A DNA stretch of 64,000 bases from Pantoea conspicua (GCF_002095315.1 NZ_MLFN01000003.1:102544-166543); one strand, 5' to 3'. Positions 19,668-29,796 are shown, counted from the first letter of the stretch. Notes: generated from the letters alone by a model not told the origin. Numbers and translations: made by a program.

Positions 19668-20618
19668 TCACAATCCATGAACAATGGCGTGACGATCGAT
19701 GGCGTAGGCAATGTCGCCCGAGGATTTTAACGCGCGGATTTCACTGAATAAACCGTCGGCTTCGGTATAGGCTTTGCGCAGGTAACCGAGCCACTGCTTG
19801 ATGCGGGCCACGTGATACAAGCCGGTATCACCCTGCTTTTCCAGACGGGTATATTTCTGTAACAGCATAACGACGTCCGGCCAGGGCATCGGCGGTTCGT
19901 TGTACTTCACCACCCGACTCAGATTGGGAATATTGAGCGCGCCACGGCCTAACATCACCGCATCACACCCGGTAATCCGCAGACAGTCCTGAGCACTTTG
20001 CCAGTCAAAAATCTCGCCGTTGGCGATTACCGGAATCTTCAGCCGCTGGCGAATCTCGCCAATCGCCTGCCAGTTGATGGCATCCGCACGGTAACCCTCT
20101 TCCCTGGTCCGGCCGTGTACCACCAGCTCAGTGGCACCTGCCTGCTGGACCGCGTCGGCAATCTCCAGACTTCGGGCGCTGGAGTCCCAGCCAAGCCGCA
20201 CTTTGACCGTCACCGGTAACGCTGCCGGCACCGCTGCGCGCATCGCCCTGGCGCCGCGATAAATCAGATCAGGATCTTTGAGGAGAGTGGCACCGCCACC
20301 GCTGCCATTCACCAGTTTCGACGGACAGCCGCAGTTAAGGTCAACACCCCAGGAGCCGAGTTCCACTGCACGGGCGGCGTTTTCAGCTAACCATTCGGGA
20401 TGCTGCCCCAGCAACTGCAGACGCACCCGCGTGCCGGAAGGCGTGCGGCTGGCGTGTTGCAGTTCGGGGCAGAGACGGTAGAAGGATTTTACCGGCAGCA
20501 GTTGATCGACCACGCGCAAAAACTCAGTGATGCACAAGTCGTAGTCGTTCACTTCCGATAACAGCTGGCGCACCAGCGAATCAAGCACGCCCTCCATCGG
20601 CGCCAGTAAAACCCTCAT
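19668..20618 (-). CDS. dusC: tRNA-dihydrouridine(16) synthase DusC
   Basis: FMN- and NADPH-dependent enzyme that reduces uridine 16 in the D-loop of tRNA. The 316-residue product begins [20 protein letters not shown] and has the Dus active-site motif DLNCGCPSK (catalytic Cys about residue 98), [17 protein letters not shown] and [10 protein letters not shown]. It follows rhlE so closely that the two may be co-transcribed; with rhlE in its restored frame, the rhlE stop is only 2 bases from this start. Gene order yohF ... dusC is conserved with E. coli apart from the inserted genes. Confidence 0.96.
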   Translation of the reverse strand: MRVLLAPMEGVLDSLVRQLLSEVNDYDLCITEFLRVVDQLLPVKSFYRLCPELQHASRTPSGTRVRLQLLGQHPEWLAENAARAVELGSWGVDLNCGCPSKLVNGSGGGATLLKDPDLIYRGARAMRAAVPAALPVTVKVRLGWDSSARSLEIADAVQQAGATELVVHGRTREEGYRADAINWQAIGEIRQRLKIPVIANGEIFDWQSAQDCLRITGCDAVMLGRGALNIPNLSRVVKYNEPPMPWPDVVMLLQKYTRLEKQGDTGLYHVARIKQWLGYLRKAYTEADGLFSEIRALKSSGDIAYAIDRHAIVHGL

Positions 20619-20675
20619 ACTCAGACGTTTCCGGTACGCTTCGCTGCCGGACGACGCGGACGGGCAGCCGGTCGG

Positions 20676-22004
20676 TCACCCTGAGGGGCCGGCTGGCTCT
20701 GACGACGCGCCTGAGGACGTTTTTTCGCCAGATGAACGTGGCGCACCGGCACCCTGTCCACCCTGTCCACCCTGTCCACCCTGACTGCGACCACGACCGC
20801 CGCCGCCTGCACCGCCACGCGACTGCTGCTGACGGCCGTTAATGATCGGTTCCGCTTTAATGCTCGGATCGGGCTCATAACCGGCAATCGCCAGACGCGG
20901 AATTTCGCGCTTCAGCAAACGTTCAATGTCACGCAGCAGTTTATGCTCGTCAACGCAGACCAGCGATAACGCCACACCGGTGGCCGCGGCACGACCGGTA
21001 CGGCCGATACGGTGGACATAATCTTCGGCAACGTTAGGCAGCTCGTAGTTCACCACGTGCGGCAGCTCTTCAATATCCAGGCCACGGGCCGCGATGTCGG
21101 TCGCCACCAGCACGCGAATGCCGCCGGACTTAAAGTCAGCCAGCGCACGGGTGCGGGCACCCTGGCTTTTATTGCCATGGATGGCGGCGGCAGTGATGCC
21201 ATCCTTGCCCAGCTGCTCGGCAAGGTGGTTAGCGCCGTGCTTGGTGCGGGTAAAGACCAGCACTTGCTGCCAGTTGCCTTCGCCGATCAACTGCGACAGC
21301 AGTTCCCGCTTACGCTTCTTATCCACGAAGTGAACCTGTTGCGCCACCTGCTCAGAAGCAGTGTTGCGGCGGGCCACTTCCACCAGCTCCGGATTGGTCA
21401 GCAGTTTCTCAGCCAGTCCTTTGATCTCATCAGAGAAGGTGGCGGAGAACAGCAGGTTCTGACGTTTCGCCGGCAGACGGGCCAGCACGCGACGGATGTC
21501 GTGGATGAAGCCCATATCGAGCATCCGATCCGCTTCATCCAGCACCAGCACTTCAACCTGAGACAGGTCAACAGCGTTCTGTTGCGCCAGATCCAGCAGA
21601 CGGCCAGGGGTAGCGACCAGAATATCAACGCCGCCACGCAGTTTAAGCATCTGCGGGTTGATGCTGACGCCACCAAATACCACCAGTGAACGCAGCGGCA
21701 GATATTTGCTGTATTCGCTGACGTTTTCGCCTACCTGCGCCGCCAGTTCACGGGTCGGGGTGAGGATCAACGCCCGCACCGGACGACGACCGCGGATAGC
21801 GCCCGCGTTGGCAGAAAGTTTTTGCAGTAACGGTAAGGTAAAGCCGGCCGTTTTGCCGGTGCCGGTCTGGGCACTCGCCAGCAGATCGCGGCCTGCCAGC
21901 ACCACAGGAATCGCCTGGCGCTGAATAGGTGTAGGTTCGCTGTAGCCTTGTTCGGCAACCGCGCGCAAAATATCGGCACTCAGGCCGAGAGAGTCAAAAG
22001 ACAT
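20676..22004 (-). CDS. rhlE: ATP-dependent RNA helicase RhlE (C-terminal tail probably frameshifted)
   Basis: DEAD-box RNA helicase acting in ribosome assembly and RNA turnover. Motifs in order: Q motif ([10 protein letters not shown]), AQTGTGKT (I), PTRELAAQ (Ia), TPGRLLD (Ib), DEAD (II), SAT (III), ARGLD (V), HRIGRTGR (VI), then a Gly/Arg/Gln-rich tail. As written the frame ends at 20676 with an acid/Ser tail ([14 protein letters not shown]). Removing one A from the six-A run (T run at 20720-20725 on the plus strand) gives instead a basic RPQARRQ... [10 protein letters not shown] tail ending at 20621, typical of RhlE and abutting dusC. An extra base in the run is therefore likely. The helicase core is intact. 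Confidence 0.95.
   Translation of the reverse strand: MSFDSLGLSADILRAVAEQGYSEPTPIQRQAIPVVLAGRDLLASAQTGTGKTAGFTLPLLQKLSANAGAIRGRRPVRALILTPTRELAAQVGENVSEYSKYLPLRSLVVFGGVSINPQMLKLRGGVDILVATPGRLLDLAQQNAVDLSQVEVLVLDEADRMLDMGFIHDIRRVLARLPAKRQNLLFSATFSDEIKGLAEKLLTNPELVEVARRNTASEQVAQQVHFVDKKRKRELLSQLIGEGNWQQVLVFTRTKHGANHLAEQLGKDGITAAAIHGNKSQGARTRALADFKSGGIRVLVATDIAARGLDIEELPHVVNYELPNVAEDYVHRIGRTGRAAATGVALSLVCVDEHKLLRDIERLLKREIPRLAIAGYEPDPSIKAEPIINGRQQQSRGGAGGGGRGRSQGGQGGQGGQGAGAPRSSGEKTSSGASSEPAGPSG
20751..20786. repeat. Tandem 9-bp repeat in the rhlE tail
   Basis: Three exact copies of ACCCTGTCC (20751-20777, plus strand) and a fourth degenerate copy (20778-20786) encode Gly-Gly-Gln repeats of the RhlE C-terminal linker. 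Copy number is likely to vary between strains. Confidence 0.85.
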
Positions 22005-22194
22005 TACGTGTTTTACTCCGGTCCGCTCTGGCCGTGATTCACGGTGTAGTTTTCAGAGGGATAGTGACGCCAGCTGGGGCTGACGCGTGAAAAGGGCACA
22101 AACTACGATGCGTAAGCGGGCGAGTGTAGCAGCTTTAACGGTACTGTGCGAGATAGCTCACATTTCCTGACATAACTTAATGCGCTATAAACAG

Positions 22195-22218
22195 GAAGGC
22201 CACCTTGCGGTGGCCTTC
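22195..22218 (-). terminator. Hairpin terminator after ybhQ
   Basis: Ten-bp perfect stem (22195-22204 with 22209-22218) just past the ybhQ stop; on the minus strand it is followed by CTGTTTAT, a short T stretch. Confidence 0.65.
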
Positions 22219-22221
22219 AAC

Positions 22222-22614
22222 TTAACTACGTTTTTTCTCGATGCGCCGCGGTGGCTCTTTCGCCAGCAGCGACACCAGCGCCGGACCCAGCAACATCACT
22301 ACGCCAAGCGAGGCCAGCAGCAGGTTGTTGTGGTAAATCCGCGACACCAGGAAAAGTGTCATCATGGCCGCGCCAAAGTAGTAAGTGGTGGTCGCTTCTT
22401 CAAGATAATCACCGAGCGTGCGTAAACGAGCACTGCGCTGCGTCACCAGCATGGCGATAAACACCAGTGCGTAAGTGGTCACCAGCGTGCTGCAGACATC
22501 GACCAGGGCTTTATGTTTCCAGCCCCAGACCAGCGCTGCGATCACCAGTAAATGCATCGCAATGTGCACGTACGTCTGACCTGTGATGATTTGAATACGA
22601 TTAGACCATTTCAT
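22222..22614 (-). CDS. ybhQ: Inner membrane protein YbhQ
   Basis: A 130-residue membrane protein with four predicted helices; function unknown. It shares TTTYYFGAAMMTLFLVSR, NNLLLASLGV and GPALVSLLAKE with E. coli YbhQ. It lies beside ybhP on the opposite strand, the same neighbourhood as E. coli. Confidence 0.9.
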   Translation of the reverse strand: MKWSNRIQIITGQTYVHIAMHLLVIAALVWGWKHKALVDVCSTLVTTYALVFIAMLVTQRSARLRTLGDYLEEATTTYYFGAAMMTLFLVSRIYHNNLLLASLGVVMLLGPALVSLLAKEPPRRIEKKRS

Positions 22615-22793
22615 TCAATTCTCCTGGCAGACCCAACAGGTCGCCCAAGTGCTACCGACACAAGCCGGAAACGGTTTCCTCAATGTAAAACAATTTTCGG
22701 ATAACGCCTTAATTATCGCCCTTCCTCACCATCCATTTGTGACAAAGACTACACTTTGATTCTATTGATGATGAAAAGGAGTGCGTCGCGAGT

Positions 22794-23555
22794 ATGCCAC
22801 AAAACCAGCAAGGATTTTCAATTAAAGTCCTGACGATCAATACACACAAGGGTTTCGCCCCTTTCAATCGCCGCTTCATCCTGCCGGAATTGCGTGACGC
22901 CGTACGCGCAACGTCGGCGGATGTGGTCTTTCTGCAGGAGGTGATGGGCACCCACGCCATCCATCCCCTGCACCATGAAAACTGGCCTGACTCGCCCCAT
23001 TACGAGTTTCTCGCCGATACCATGTGGAACGATTACGCCTACGGACGCAACGCGGTCTATCCGGAGGGTCATCACGGCAACGCCGTGCTGTCGCGCTTTC
23101 CGATTACCGAATATGAAAACCGGGATATTTCAGTGGCCGGCAGCGAAAACCGCGGCATGCTGCACTGTCAGATCGCCCTGCCCGAGCCGCACGGCACGCT
23201 GCATGTGATCTGTGTGCATCTGGGGCTGAAGGAGGCGCATCGCCACGCCCAGATGAAGATGATGTGTGAGATGGTCTCTTTACTGCCACCGGATGCGCCG
23301 GTGGTGGTAGCCGGTGATTTTAATGACTGGCAGCGACGCGCCAACCAGATACTAAAACATGGCGCAGGTCTGAAAGAGGTATTCAGTATGAAAACCGGAC
23401 GCCCGGCGCGCACCTTCCCGGCGCGCTTTCCGATTCTGCGGCTCGACCGCATCTACGTGCGTAACGCCACGGTCAGTCATCCGTGGACGCTGCCGCGAAA
23501 ACCCTGGTCGCATCTTTCCGATCATGCGCCGCTGGCGGTGGAGATTCATCTATGA
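22794..23555 (+). CDS. ybhP: Endonuclease/exonuclease/phosphatase-family protein YbhP
   Basis: A 253-residue member of the EEP (DNase I-like) fold. Metal and catalytic signatures: LTINTHKG (N at the first metal site), LQEVMG (catalytic Glu), [18 protein letters not shown] (GDFN) and the terminal LSDHAPL (SDH). Substrate unknown; its operon partners suggest a lipid or phosphodiester substrate. The stop overlaps the clsB start (ATGA at 23552-23555), indicating a ybhP-clsB-ybhN operon. AAGGAG lies a rather long 12 bases before the ATG. Confidence 0.95.
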   Translation: MPQNQQGFSIKVLTINTHKGFAPFNRRFILPELRDAVRATSADVVFLQEVMGTHAIHPLHHENWPDSPHYEFLADTMWNDYAYGRNAVYPEGHHGNAVLSRFPITEYENRDISVAGSENRGMLHCQIALPEPHGTLHVICVHLGLKEAHRHAQMKMMCEMVSLLPPDAPVVVAGDFNDWQRRANQILKHGAGLKEVFSMKTGRPARTFPARFPILRLDRIYVRNATVSHPWTLPRKPWSHLSDHAPLAVEIHL

Positions 23556-24796
23556 ATTTTCACTGGCAAGAGGGTAACAAGCTGCGCCTGCTGGAGAATG
23601 GCGAAGAGTTTTTCCCGCAGGTATTCGGAGCGATTCAGCGCGCCGAACGCACCGTGCTGCTGGAAACCTTTATTCTGTTTGAAGATGAGGTCGGTAACGC
23701 CCTGCATCGCGAACTGCTGGCGGCCGCCCAGCGCGGCGTCAGAGTCGAAGTGATGGTAGACGGCTATGGCTCGCCCGATCTCTCCGACAAATTCGTCAAC
23801 AGTCTGACCGGCGCGGGCGTACGTTTCATCTATTACGACCCACGCCCGCTGGTGATGGGGATGCGCACCAACGTGTTCCGCCGCCTGCACCGTAAAACGG
23901 TGGTGGTGGATGAGGTGGTCGCCTTTGTTGGTGGGATTAACTTCTCGGCTGAGCATAACAGTGACTATGGTCCGGAAGCCAAGCAGGATTACGCGGTGCA
24001 GGTTAAAGGCCCGGTGGTCGGTGATATCGCCTGCTATCTGCAGCAGGCGATTGGCAGCGAGCAGGCCACCCGCCGCTGGTGGGGATCGCGTTCGCACCGC
24101 CCGGCCGTTAACGCCACGCCGGGTGACGCCCAGGTGCTGTATGTCTATCGCGATAACGACGATCACCGTGATGACATCGAAATGCACTATCTGGAGATGC
24201 TGCGCGAGGCGAAACGCGATGTGATTATCGCTAACGCCTACTTCTTCCCCGGCTACCGGCTGCTGCGCGAAATGCGCAATGCGGCCCAGCGCGGGGTGCG
24301 CGTCCGGCTGATTGTGCAGGGCGAACCCGATATGCCGATTGTCAAAGTCGGTGCCGAACTGCTCTACAACTACCTGGTCGATGCGGGCGTCGAAGTCTAC
24401 GAATATTGCCGTCGTCCGCTACACGGCAAGGTCGCGGTCAGGGACGATCACTGGGCGACCGTTGGCTCCAGCAATCTCGATCCACTCAGCCTGTCGCTTA
24501 ACCTCGAAGCCAACCTGATTATTCACGATCGTCAGTTTAACCAGACGTTACGCGATAACCTTGAAGCCCTGCTGGCTAAAGATTGCCAGCGGGTACAGGA
24601 CGATCGCCTGCCGCCGCGTAACTGGTGGCAACTGAGTAAAAGTGTGGTGGTGTTCCACTTTCTGCGTCATTTCCCGGCCATCGCCGGCTGGTTACCGGCG
24701 CATACGCCGCTGCTGGCGCAGGTCGATGCGCCGGTTCAGCCGGAAATGGAGACGCAGGACCGTGTTGAAGCCGATAATGAAGGAGCAAAACCCTGA
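23552..24796 (+). CDS. clsB: Cardiolipin synthase B
   Basis: Phospholipase D-superfamily enzyme that makes cardiolipin in the inner membrane. The 414-residue product ([19 protein letters not shown]) carries two HKD motifs: [18 protein letters not shown] (about residue 113) and [18 protein letters not shown] (about 290). Start taken at ATG 23552, which overlaps the ybhP stop and matches the E. coli length (413). Its stop overlaps the ybhN start by one base. Confidence 0.96.
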   Translation: MNFHWQEGNKLRLLENGEEFFPQVFGAIQRAERTVLLETFILFEDEVGNALHRELLAAAQRGVRVEVMVDGYGSPDLSDKFVNSLTGAGVRFIYYDPRPLVMGMRTNVFRRLHRKTVVVDEVVAFVGGINFSAEHNSDYGPEAKQDYAVQVKGPVVGDIACYLQQAIGSEQATRRWWGSRSHRPAVNATPGDAQVLYVYRDNDDHRDDIEMHYLEMLREAKRDVIIANAYFFPGYRLLREMRNAAQRGVRVRLIVQGEPDMPIVKVGAELLYNYLVDAGVEVYEYCRRPLHGKVAVRDDHWATVGSSNLDPLSLSLNLEANLIIHDRQFNQTLRDNLEALLAKDCQRVQDDRLPPRNWWQLSKSVVVFHFLRHFPAIAGWLPAHTPLLAQVDAPVQPEMETQDRVEADNEGAKP

Positions 24797-25761
24797 TGGC
24801 GAAAAAGCATCCACGCTGGCAACTGGCGAAAAAAATTCTCACCGTGCTGTTCTTCATTGCCGTGATTGTGCTGCTGGTGGTCTATGCACGTAAGGTGAAC
24901 TGGGAAGATGTCTATGACGTGATCGTCAACTACAACCGGTTTGTGGTGCTGACCGCTGCCGGGCTGGTGGTGATCAGTTACCTGGTCTACGGCTGTTACG
25001 ATTTGATTGGCCGGGCCTACTGCGGTCACAAGCTGGCAAAACGACAGGTGATGCTGGTGTCGTTTATCTGTTACGCCTTCAACCTGACGCTGAGTACCTG
25101 GGTCGGCGGCGTGGCGATGCGTTACCGGCTCTATTCCCGCCTGGGGCTCGACAATGGCACCATCACCCGCATCTTTTCACTGAGTATTGCCACCAACTGG
25201 CTGGGCTATATCCTGCTGGCCGGGGTGGTGTTCAGCGCCGGGATGGTGTCGATCCCCAGCGGCTGGTTTATTGGTGAAACCACGCTGCGGCTGATCGGCG
25301 TGGTGTTGCTGGTACTGGTGGCGGTCTATCTGTGGGCCTGCGCCTTCTCGAAGCGTCGCCGCTGGACGGTGAAAGGCCAGACGCTACAGCTGCCGTCACT
25401 GCGGATGGCGCTGTTTCAGTTTGCCGTCTCCTGCGCCAACTGGATGGTGATGGGGGCGATTATCTGGCTGCTGCTGGGACGGGATGTCGGCTATCCGATG
25501 GTACTGGGGGTATTACTGATCAGCAGCATTGCCGGGGTAATTATTCACATTCCGGCCGGGATTGGGGTACTGGAGGCGGTGTTTCTCGCCCTGCTCAGCG
25601 GTCAACACACGACGCATGGGGCGATCATCGCTGCCCTGCTGGCCTACCGCGTGCTCTACTTCATTCTGCCGCTGTTGCTGGCGCTGGTGCTCTATCTGGT
25701 GCTGGAGAGTCGGGCGAAGCATCTGCGTCATAAGAACGAGCAGAAATTACAGAAATCGTAG
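24796..25761 (+). CDS. ybhN: Inner membrane protein YbhN (LPG synthase-TM / UPF0104 family)
   Basis: A 321-residue protein with about eight membrane helices, related to the transmembrane domain of lysylphosphatidylglycerol synthase/flippase (MprF). Landmarks include YGCYDLIGRAYCGHKL, STWVGGVAMRYRLYSRLG and HIPAGIGVLEAVFLALLS. Co-transcription with clsB suggests a phospholipid-related role. The start ATG shares its A with the clsB stop codon. Confidence 0.94.
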   Translation: MAKKHPRWQLAKKILTVLFFIAVIVLLVVYARKVNWEDVYDVIVNYNRFVVLTAAGLVVISYLVYGCYDLIGRAYCGHKLAKRQVMLVSFICYAFNLTLSTWVGGVAMRYRLYSRLGLDNGTITRIFSLSIATNWLGYILLAGVVFSAGMVSIPSGWFIGETTLRLIGVVLLVLVAVYLWACAFSKRRRWTVKGQTLQLPSLRMALFQFAVSCANWMVMGAIIWLLLGRDVGYPMVLGVLLISSIAGVIIHIPAGIGVLEAVFLALLSGQHTTHGAIIAALLAYRVLYFILPLLLALVLYLVLESRAKHLRHKNEQKLQKS

Positions 25762-25767
25762 TAAAAA

Positions 25768-25802
25768 AAAGGGAGACGCGCAACCTGAGCGCCTCTCCCT
25801 TT
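25768..25802 (-). terminator. Terminator between ybhN and ybhL
   Basis: Nine-bp stem (25768-25776 with 25794-25802), with a longer imperfect loop region. On the minus strand it is followed by T residues, so it ends ybhL; on the plus strand it may also end the ybhP-clsB-ybhN transcript. Confidence 0.75.
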
Positions 25803-25815
25803 CTGTGACGTGACC

Positions 25816-26522
25816 TTAGCGGCGGTTGCCGAAAATCCGCAGCAGCATCAGGAACAGGTTGATGAAGTCGAGATAGAGCGTTAAAGCCCCATAATCGAGT
25901 AACGACGCAGGTTCTCTGTGTCGCGCGCATCAATCTGCTCGCCAATATTTTTCAGCTTCTGAGTGTCATAGGCGGTCAGACCAACAAACACCACCACACC
26001 GATATAGGTAATCGCCCACATCAGCGCCGGGCTTTTCAGCCAGAAATTGACCAGCGAGGCCAGCACGATGCCAATCAGCGCCATGAACAGCAGGCTGCCA
26101 AAGCGGCTGAGGTCGCGTTTAGTGGTGTAGCCATAGAAGCTCATCGCACCAAACATTCCGGCGGTGACGAAGAAAGTGCTGGCGATGGACGAATAGGTGT
26201 AGACCAGAAAAATACTCGCCATGGTGACACCGGTCAGCGCCGAATAGAGCATAAACAGCCCGGTGGCAACGGCGCCGCTCAGGCGATGCACCATGCCGGA
26301 GAGGAAAAAGACCAGTGCCAGCTGCGCGATAATCAGCCCAAAGAAAGTGATGCGATTTGCAAACACCAGCTCCATCACCGCGGGCGTCCGCGCGGCAAAC
26401 CAGGAGACAAACGCTGTCAGTAACAGACCGCAGGTCATCCAGCCATACACCTGGGCCATATAGGCTTGCAGCCCACGTGACGCAGGTTGAACAATTGAAT
26501 CGTTTTGTGGATATCGGTCCAT
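25816..26522 (-). CDS. ybhL: Bax inhibitor-1 family inner membrane protein YbhL (3' end frameshifted)
   Basis: Seven-helix membrane protein of the BI-1/YccA family (UPF0005); the E. coli member has no firm function. MDRYPQNDSIVQPASRGLQAYMAQVYGWM is the family N-terminus, and FVGLTAYDTQKLKNIGEQ lies before the last helix. As written the frame stops at 25881 after RRYSIMGL. Adding one G to the four-G run (C run near 25888-25891 on the plus strand) continues it as ALTLYLDFINLF... RIFGNRR to a stop at 25816, exactly the conserved family C-terminus. One base is therefore missing, most likely by sequencing error. The extent given is for the restored gene. Confidence 0.9.
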
Positions 26523-26616
26523 GATGCACCTCTTGTTGAACGGATTTGGACGTGCTCCGCGGACGGAGCCTGACTAAGTGTGGCACAGCCCGACTGAACT
26601 GCGCCACAACATCCCC

Positions 26617-27711
26617 TTAACGACGCGACAGACACTGCTGATAGCGGCTATCGACCCGCTGCGCGAACCACGCGGTGGTCAGATTGCGGGTGATTTTCGG
26701 GCTTTCCAGCTTAATGCCTGGCAACATTTCACGCGGCAGCCGACGGCCAGCCATCTTATCGGCCAGGGTAAACACCTGGCGCCACAGCGTGCTGTCGCTG
26801 AAATCCGCCTCCTCCCCTTTCTCCAGGTCGCGGCGGATCTCGCTGTCACTCATATCAATCTGCTTCGCCAGCGTCCGCACCGCCAGCTCGGTGGTGCCCG
26901 CCTTTTCGCTGCCGTAAAGAATCAGATCGCCATCCAGCGCCAGCTTCATCCCGGTCGCCCGTGATACCGCCGCCTGGAACGCGGCATTGCGGCTGGCATA
27001 CCAGCCAGCGTTGAAGTCGGCGAAACGGTAAAGCGGCTTGCTGTAATCGGCCGGATAGCCCAGCAGATGCATTGTCCCAAAGTAGATACCGCCGTGACGG
27101 GTAAAGACTTCGCGCCGGATTGAGCCATCAATCGGCCACGGATAGCCTTTGGCATGCGCTTCAGCAAAGGCGATGCTGACCTGCATCGGCCCGCCGGTGT
27201 GAATCGGATTAAGATTGCCAAACAGCGTCTGCCCCATCGGCACCATATCGATCAGGTCATCAAAAATGGCGCTCAGCTCTTTCTCACTGCGCACCTTATC
27301 AAGACGGGCAGCGTAACTCTCGCCGTTCGGCGATTTAATCAGTAGCGCGGTGCGGACCACAAAGGCCGGCACATGCACCTTCGCCGCTCGGCGATTGATC
27401 TCGCCCCAGGCAATTTTCGGCAGGCCCGGAACGGTCGCTTCGGCGCTGAAATTGGTCTCCTGATCCGCCACCGCAATCATCGCACACAGATTACTGACGT
27501 TTGGATCGAGCTGCTGGGTGCGAAAAGTGGTGTAGATGTCGTCGGTCCAGTCCGCTTTGTTGCTGACGTGGGCAGGCAACAGCCGCTGGATTTGCGCTTT
27601 GACATCGGCGGGCTGCCGGACCGGCGCTTCGGGAGTTTTCTTGCTGCTACAGCCTGCCAGCACCAGCGCGGCGACCAGCGTCAGACGTTGCAGAATTGGG
27701 GTGGATGACAT
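26617..27711 (-). CDS. yaiW: DUF1615 lipoprotein, YaiW-like
   Basis: A 364-residue predicted outer membrane lipoprotein. The lipobox LVLAGC places the acylated Cys near residue 20. The rest matches E. coli YaiW closely (VPGLPKIAWGEINRRA, FDDLIDMVPMGQTLFGNLNP, TGGPMQVSIAFAE, FADFNAGWYASRNAAFQ, LPREMLPGIKLESPKITRNLTTAWFA). YaiW is reported as a surface-exposed palmitoylated protein involved in peptide (Bac7) uptake. Start chosen at ATG 27711 with GAGGA upstream; a frame six codons longer exists. In E. coli yaiW lies at a different locus, so this is a translocated copy. Confidence 0.88.
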   Translation of the reverse strand: MSSTPILQRLTLVAALVLAGCSSKKTPEAPVRQPADVKAQIQRLLPAHVSNKADWTDDIYTTFRTQQLDPNVSNLCAMIAVADQETNFSAEATVPGLPKIAWGEINRRAAKVHVPAFVVRTALLIKSPNGESYAARLDKVRSEKELSAIFDDLIDMVPMGQTLFGNLNPIHTGGPMQVSIAFAEAHAKGYPWPIDGSIRREVFTRHGGIYFGTMHLLGYPADYSKPLYRFADFNAGWYASRNAAFQAAVSRATGMKLALDGDLILYGSEKAGTTELAVRTLAKQIDMSDSEIRRDLEKGEEADFSDSTLWRQVFTLADKMAGRRLPREMLPGIKLESPKITRNLTTAWFAQRVDSRYQQCLSRR

Positions 27712-27834
27712 GCCTGTCCTCAGAATCAATCAAACCCCTACTCTACCATTACCGTCGTTTTACCGGCAGGGCTGATTTCCTGAACCTGTTTACCTGTACT
27801 AAGGTTACCTCTTTTACCGTTAAAGGAATTTACG

Positions 27835-28620
27835 ATGTTAAAACTCTGGCCTGTCGCGGCGTTCAGCCTGCTGTTAGCGGGATGTGGTGCCAATAATTCT
27901 CCGGCTCAGGTGCAGTCGCCTGGCGCACCCACCTCCTCATCACTCAAACTGCTGGAAACCGGCGCGGACGTGATGCAGTCCCGTCCACCGATCGACGCCA
28001 TCAATACCTACCTCGACGGCTTCCATTTTTACAACGGCGATCAGAACGGTCAGATGGAGGCGCACCATTATGTGACGGTGCTGAATGAGGATGTGATGCA
28101 GGCGGTAATTTATGACGGCAACACTCGCGATGCACGTCTGATGGGCGTGGAGTACATCATCAGCGAGCGATTGTATAAAACTCTGCCACCGGAAGAGAAG
28201 AAACTGTGGCACAGCCACCAGTATGAAGTGAAATCGGGCACGCTGATTGCGCCCGGCTTACCGGAGGCCGCCGATCACGCGCTGATGAAGCGCATCGTCA
28301 ACACCTACGGAAAAACCTGGCACACCTGGCATACCGATCGTGACAAAACCCTGCCGATCGGCATTCCGGCGTTGATGATGGGCTTTACCGCGGACGGGCA
28401 GATGGACTCGCGTCTGCTGGCCGATCGCGATCGGCGTTTCGATGTCGACAGCAAGAAAATCCGCGCCCAGCGGGCAGATATCGTGGCGCATCCGGCCGAA
28501 CCGGGGGCCAATGCCTGGCAACAGGGTGAAGTGATTCAGTTGCAACGCACCCATGGCGGCGGTGAACACAGCCACGGCCAGACCCACTTTGGCCCGGCCG
28601 AACAGCTGAAGCAGCCTTAA
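27835..28620 (+). CDS. DUF1264 (OBAP-like) lipoprotein
   Basis: A 261-residue predicted lipoprotein: LLLAGC lipobox with Cys near residue 17, followed by a domain resembling DUF1264 (oil body-associated protein family): PIDAINTYLDGFHFYNGD, HHYVTVLNEDVMQAVIYDG, GVEYIISERLYKTLPPEEKKLWHSH, TYGKTWHTWHTDRD. Function unknown. A His-rich tail (GGGEHSHGQTHFG) could bind metal. AAAGGAATTT precedes the ATG. It diverges from the DUF1615 gene across 123 bases, and its stop codon overlaps the moaE stop by 4 bases tail to tail. Confidence 0.85.
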   Translation: MLKLWPVAAFSLLLAGCGANNSPAQVQSPGAPTSSSLKLLETGADVMQSRPPIDAINTYLDGFHFYNGDQNGQMEAHHYVTVLNEDVMQAVIYDGNTRDARLMGVEYIISERLYKTLPPEEKKLWHSHQYEVKSGTLIAPGLPEAADHALMKRIVNTYGKTWHTWHTDRDKTLPIGIPALMMGFTADGQMDSRLLADRDRRFDVDSKKIRAQRADIVAHPAEPGANAWQQGEVIQLQRTHGGGEHSHGQTHFGPAEQLKQP

Positions 28621-29069
28621 TCCCAGCGCTGCGCCGCCTGGTGATCGCTGTCGCGGGCATCCACCCAGCGATCGCCGTCGGCGGTTGCTTCCCGTTTCCA
28701 GAACGGCGCACGGGTTTTCAGATAATCCATAATGAATTCCGCAGCAGAGAAGGCGCTGCCGCGGTGCGCGCTGGTAACGCCCACCAGCACAATTTCATCA
28801 CCGGGAAACAGTTCCCCGGTGCGGTGGATCACCGTGACGCGCTGCAGTGGCCAGCGCTGGCGGGCTGCCTCCACAATCTCCTGCAGCGCTTTTTCGGTCA
28901 TGCCGGGATAGTGTTCCAGTGTTAAAGCCGCGACGTCGTCGCCGAGATTGTGGTTACGCACTTTGCCGGTAAAGGTCACTACCGCGCCATCTTCGTCACA
29001 GGCAGCCAGCCAGCGATACGCTTCTGCCATATCAAAGGGTGCCGGGCCGACGCGAATCCGGGTTTCCAT
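28617..29069 (-). CDS. moaE: Molybdopterin synthase catalytic subunit MoaE
   Basis: Large subunit of molybdopterin synthase: with thiocarboxylated MoaD it inserts two sulfurs into cPMP. The 150-residue product has FTGKVRNHNLGD, the LEHYPGMTEK region, HRTGELFPGDEIVLVGVTSAHR and the KTRAPFWKRE motif containing the catalytic lysines. Last gene of moaABCDE; its start is 2 bases after the moaD stop. Confidence 0.97.
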   Translation of the reverse strand: METRIRVGPAPFDMAEAYRWLAACDEDGAVVTFTGKVRNHNLGDDVAALTLEHYPGMTEKALQEIVEAARQRWPLQRVTVIHRTGELFPGDEIVLVGVTSAHRGSAFSAAEFIMDYLKTRAPFWKREATADGDRWVDARDSDHQAAQRWD

Positions 29070-29070
29070 C

Positions 29071-29316
29071 TTAACCTCCGGTTACAGGCGGGAAAAAGGC
29101 GACTTCATCCCCGTCGCTCAGCGCATGACTCATCGGTACCAGCGTCTGGTTCACCGCCGCCAGCAGCTTGCCGGATTCAAGCGCCAACGCCCAGCGATCG
29201 CCCTGCTGCGCCAGTGCAGCGCGCAGCGCGGCCACATCCGGGTAGGTGGCGGCCATCTCCAGCGATGCGGTACCGATCAGCTCGCGCACCTGAGCAAAAA
29301 ACAGCACCTTAATCAC
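29071..29316 (-). CDS. moaD: Molybdopterin synthase sulfur carrier subunit MoaD
   Basis: Ubiquitin-like small subunit (81 residues) that carries sulfur as a C-terminal thiocarboxylate. [15 protein letters not shown] at the N-terminus and the obligatory Gly-Gly end (FFPPVTGG) are present. Overlaps moaC by 8 bases and abuts moaE. Confidence 0.97.
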   Translation of the reverse strand: MIKVLFFAQVRELIGTASLEMAATYPDVAALRAALAQQGDRWALALESGKLLAAVNQTLVPMSHALSDGDEVAFFPPVTGG

Positions 29317-29794
29317 TGGACACCGCCTGAAAATCCCCGCTTTTGCCGCCGCTTTTGCTGATTAAGCGCAGCTGGTCAATAACCATATCTTTCTGTACCG
29401 CTTTGCACATGTCGTAGATGGTCAGGGCCGCCACCGAGGCAGCCGTCAGCGCTTCCATCTCAACGCCGGTTTTGCCGGTCAGGCGGCAGAGCGAGGTGAT
29501 GCGTACCCGATTATGTTCGGGTTCGGCCACCAGATTGACCTCTACTTTGCTCAGCATCAGCGGATGGCAGAGCGGGATCAGTTCCCAGGTACGTTTGGCG
29601 GCCTGAATGCCGGCGATGCGCGCCGTGGCGAACACATCGCCTTTGTGGTGGCTGCCGTTGATAATCATCTGCAGCGTGTCAGAGTGCATCAGCACCAGCG
29701 CTTCCGCCCGGGCTTCACGGACGGTTTCCGCTTTGGCGGAGACATCCACCATATGCGCTTCGCCCGCGGCGTTAATGTGTGTGAGTTGCGACAT
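29309..29794 (-). CDS. moaC: Cyclic pyranopterin monophosphate synthase MoaC
   Basis: Converts the MoaA product (3',8-cyclo-7,8-dihydro-GTP) to cPMP. The 161-residue protein has [24 protein letters not shown] (active-site His), [24 protein letters not shown] and [15 protein letters not shown]. Two bases after moaB and overlapping moaD. Confidence 0.97.
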   Translation of the reverse strand: MSQLTHINAAGEAHMVDVSAKAETVREARAEALVLMHSDTLQMIINGSHHKGDVFATARIAGIQAAKRTWELIPLCHPLMLSKVEVNLVAEPEHNRVRITSLCRLTGKTGVEMEALTAASVAALTIYDMCKAVQKDMVIDQLRLISKSGGKSGDFQAVSSD

Positions 29795-29796
29795 AC

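Noticed and set aside
20751..20786. CRISPR-like array
   Set aside because: Nine-base units without spacers inside a coding region; an ordinary Gly-Gly-Gln codon repeat.
23546..24187. Open frame of 213 codons opposite clsB
   Set aside because: Fully antisense to cardiolipin synthase B; no supporting motif.
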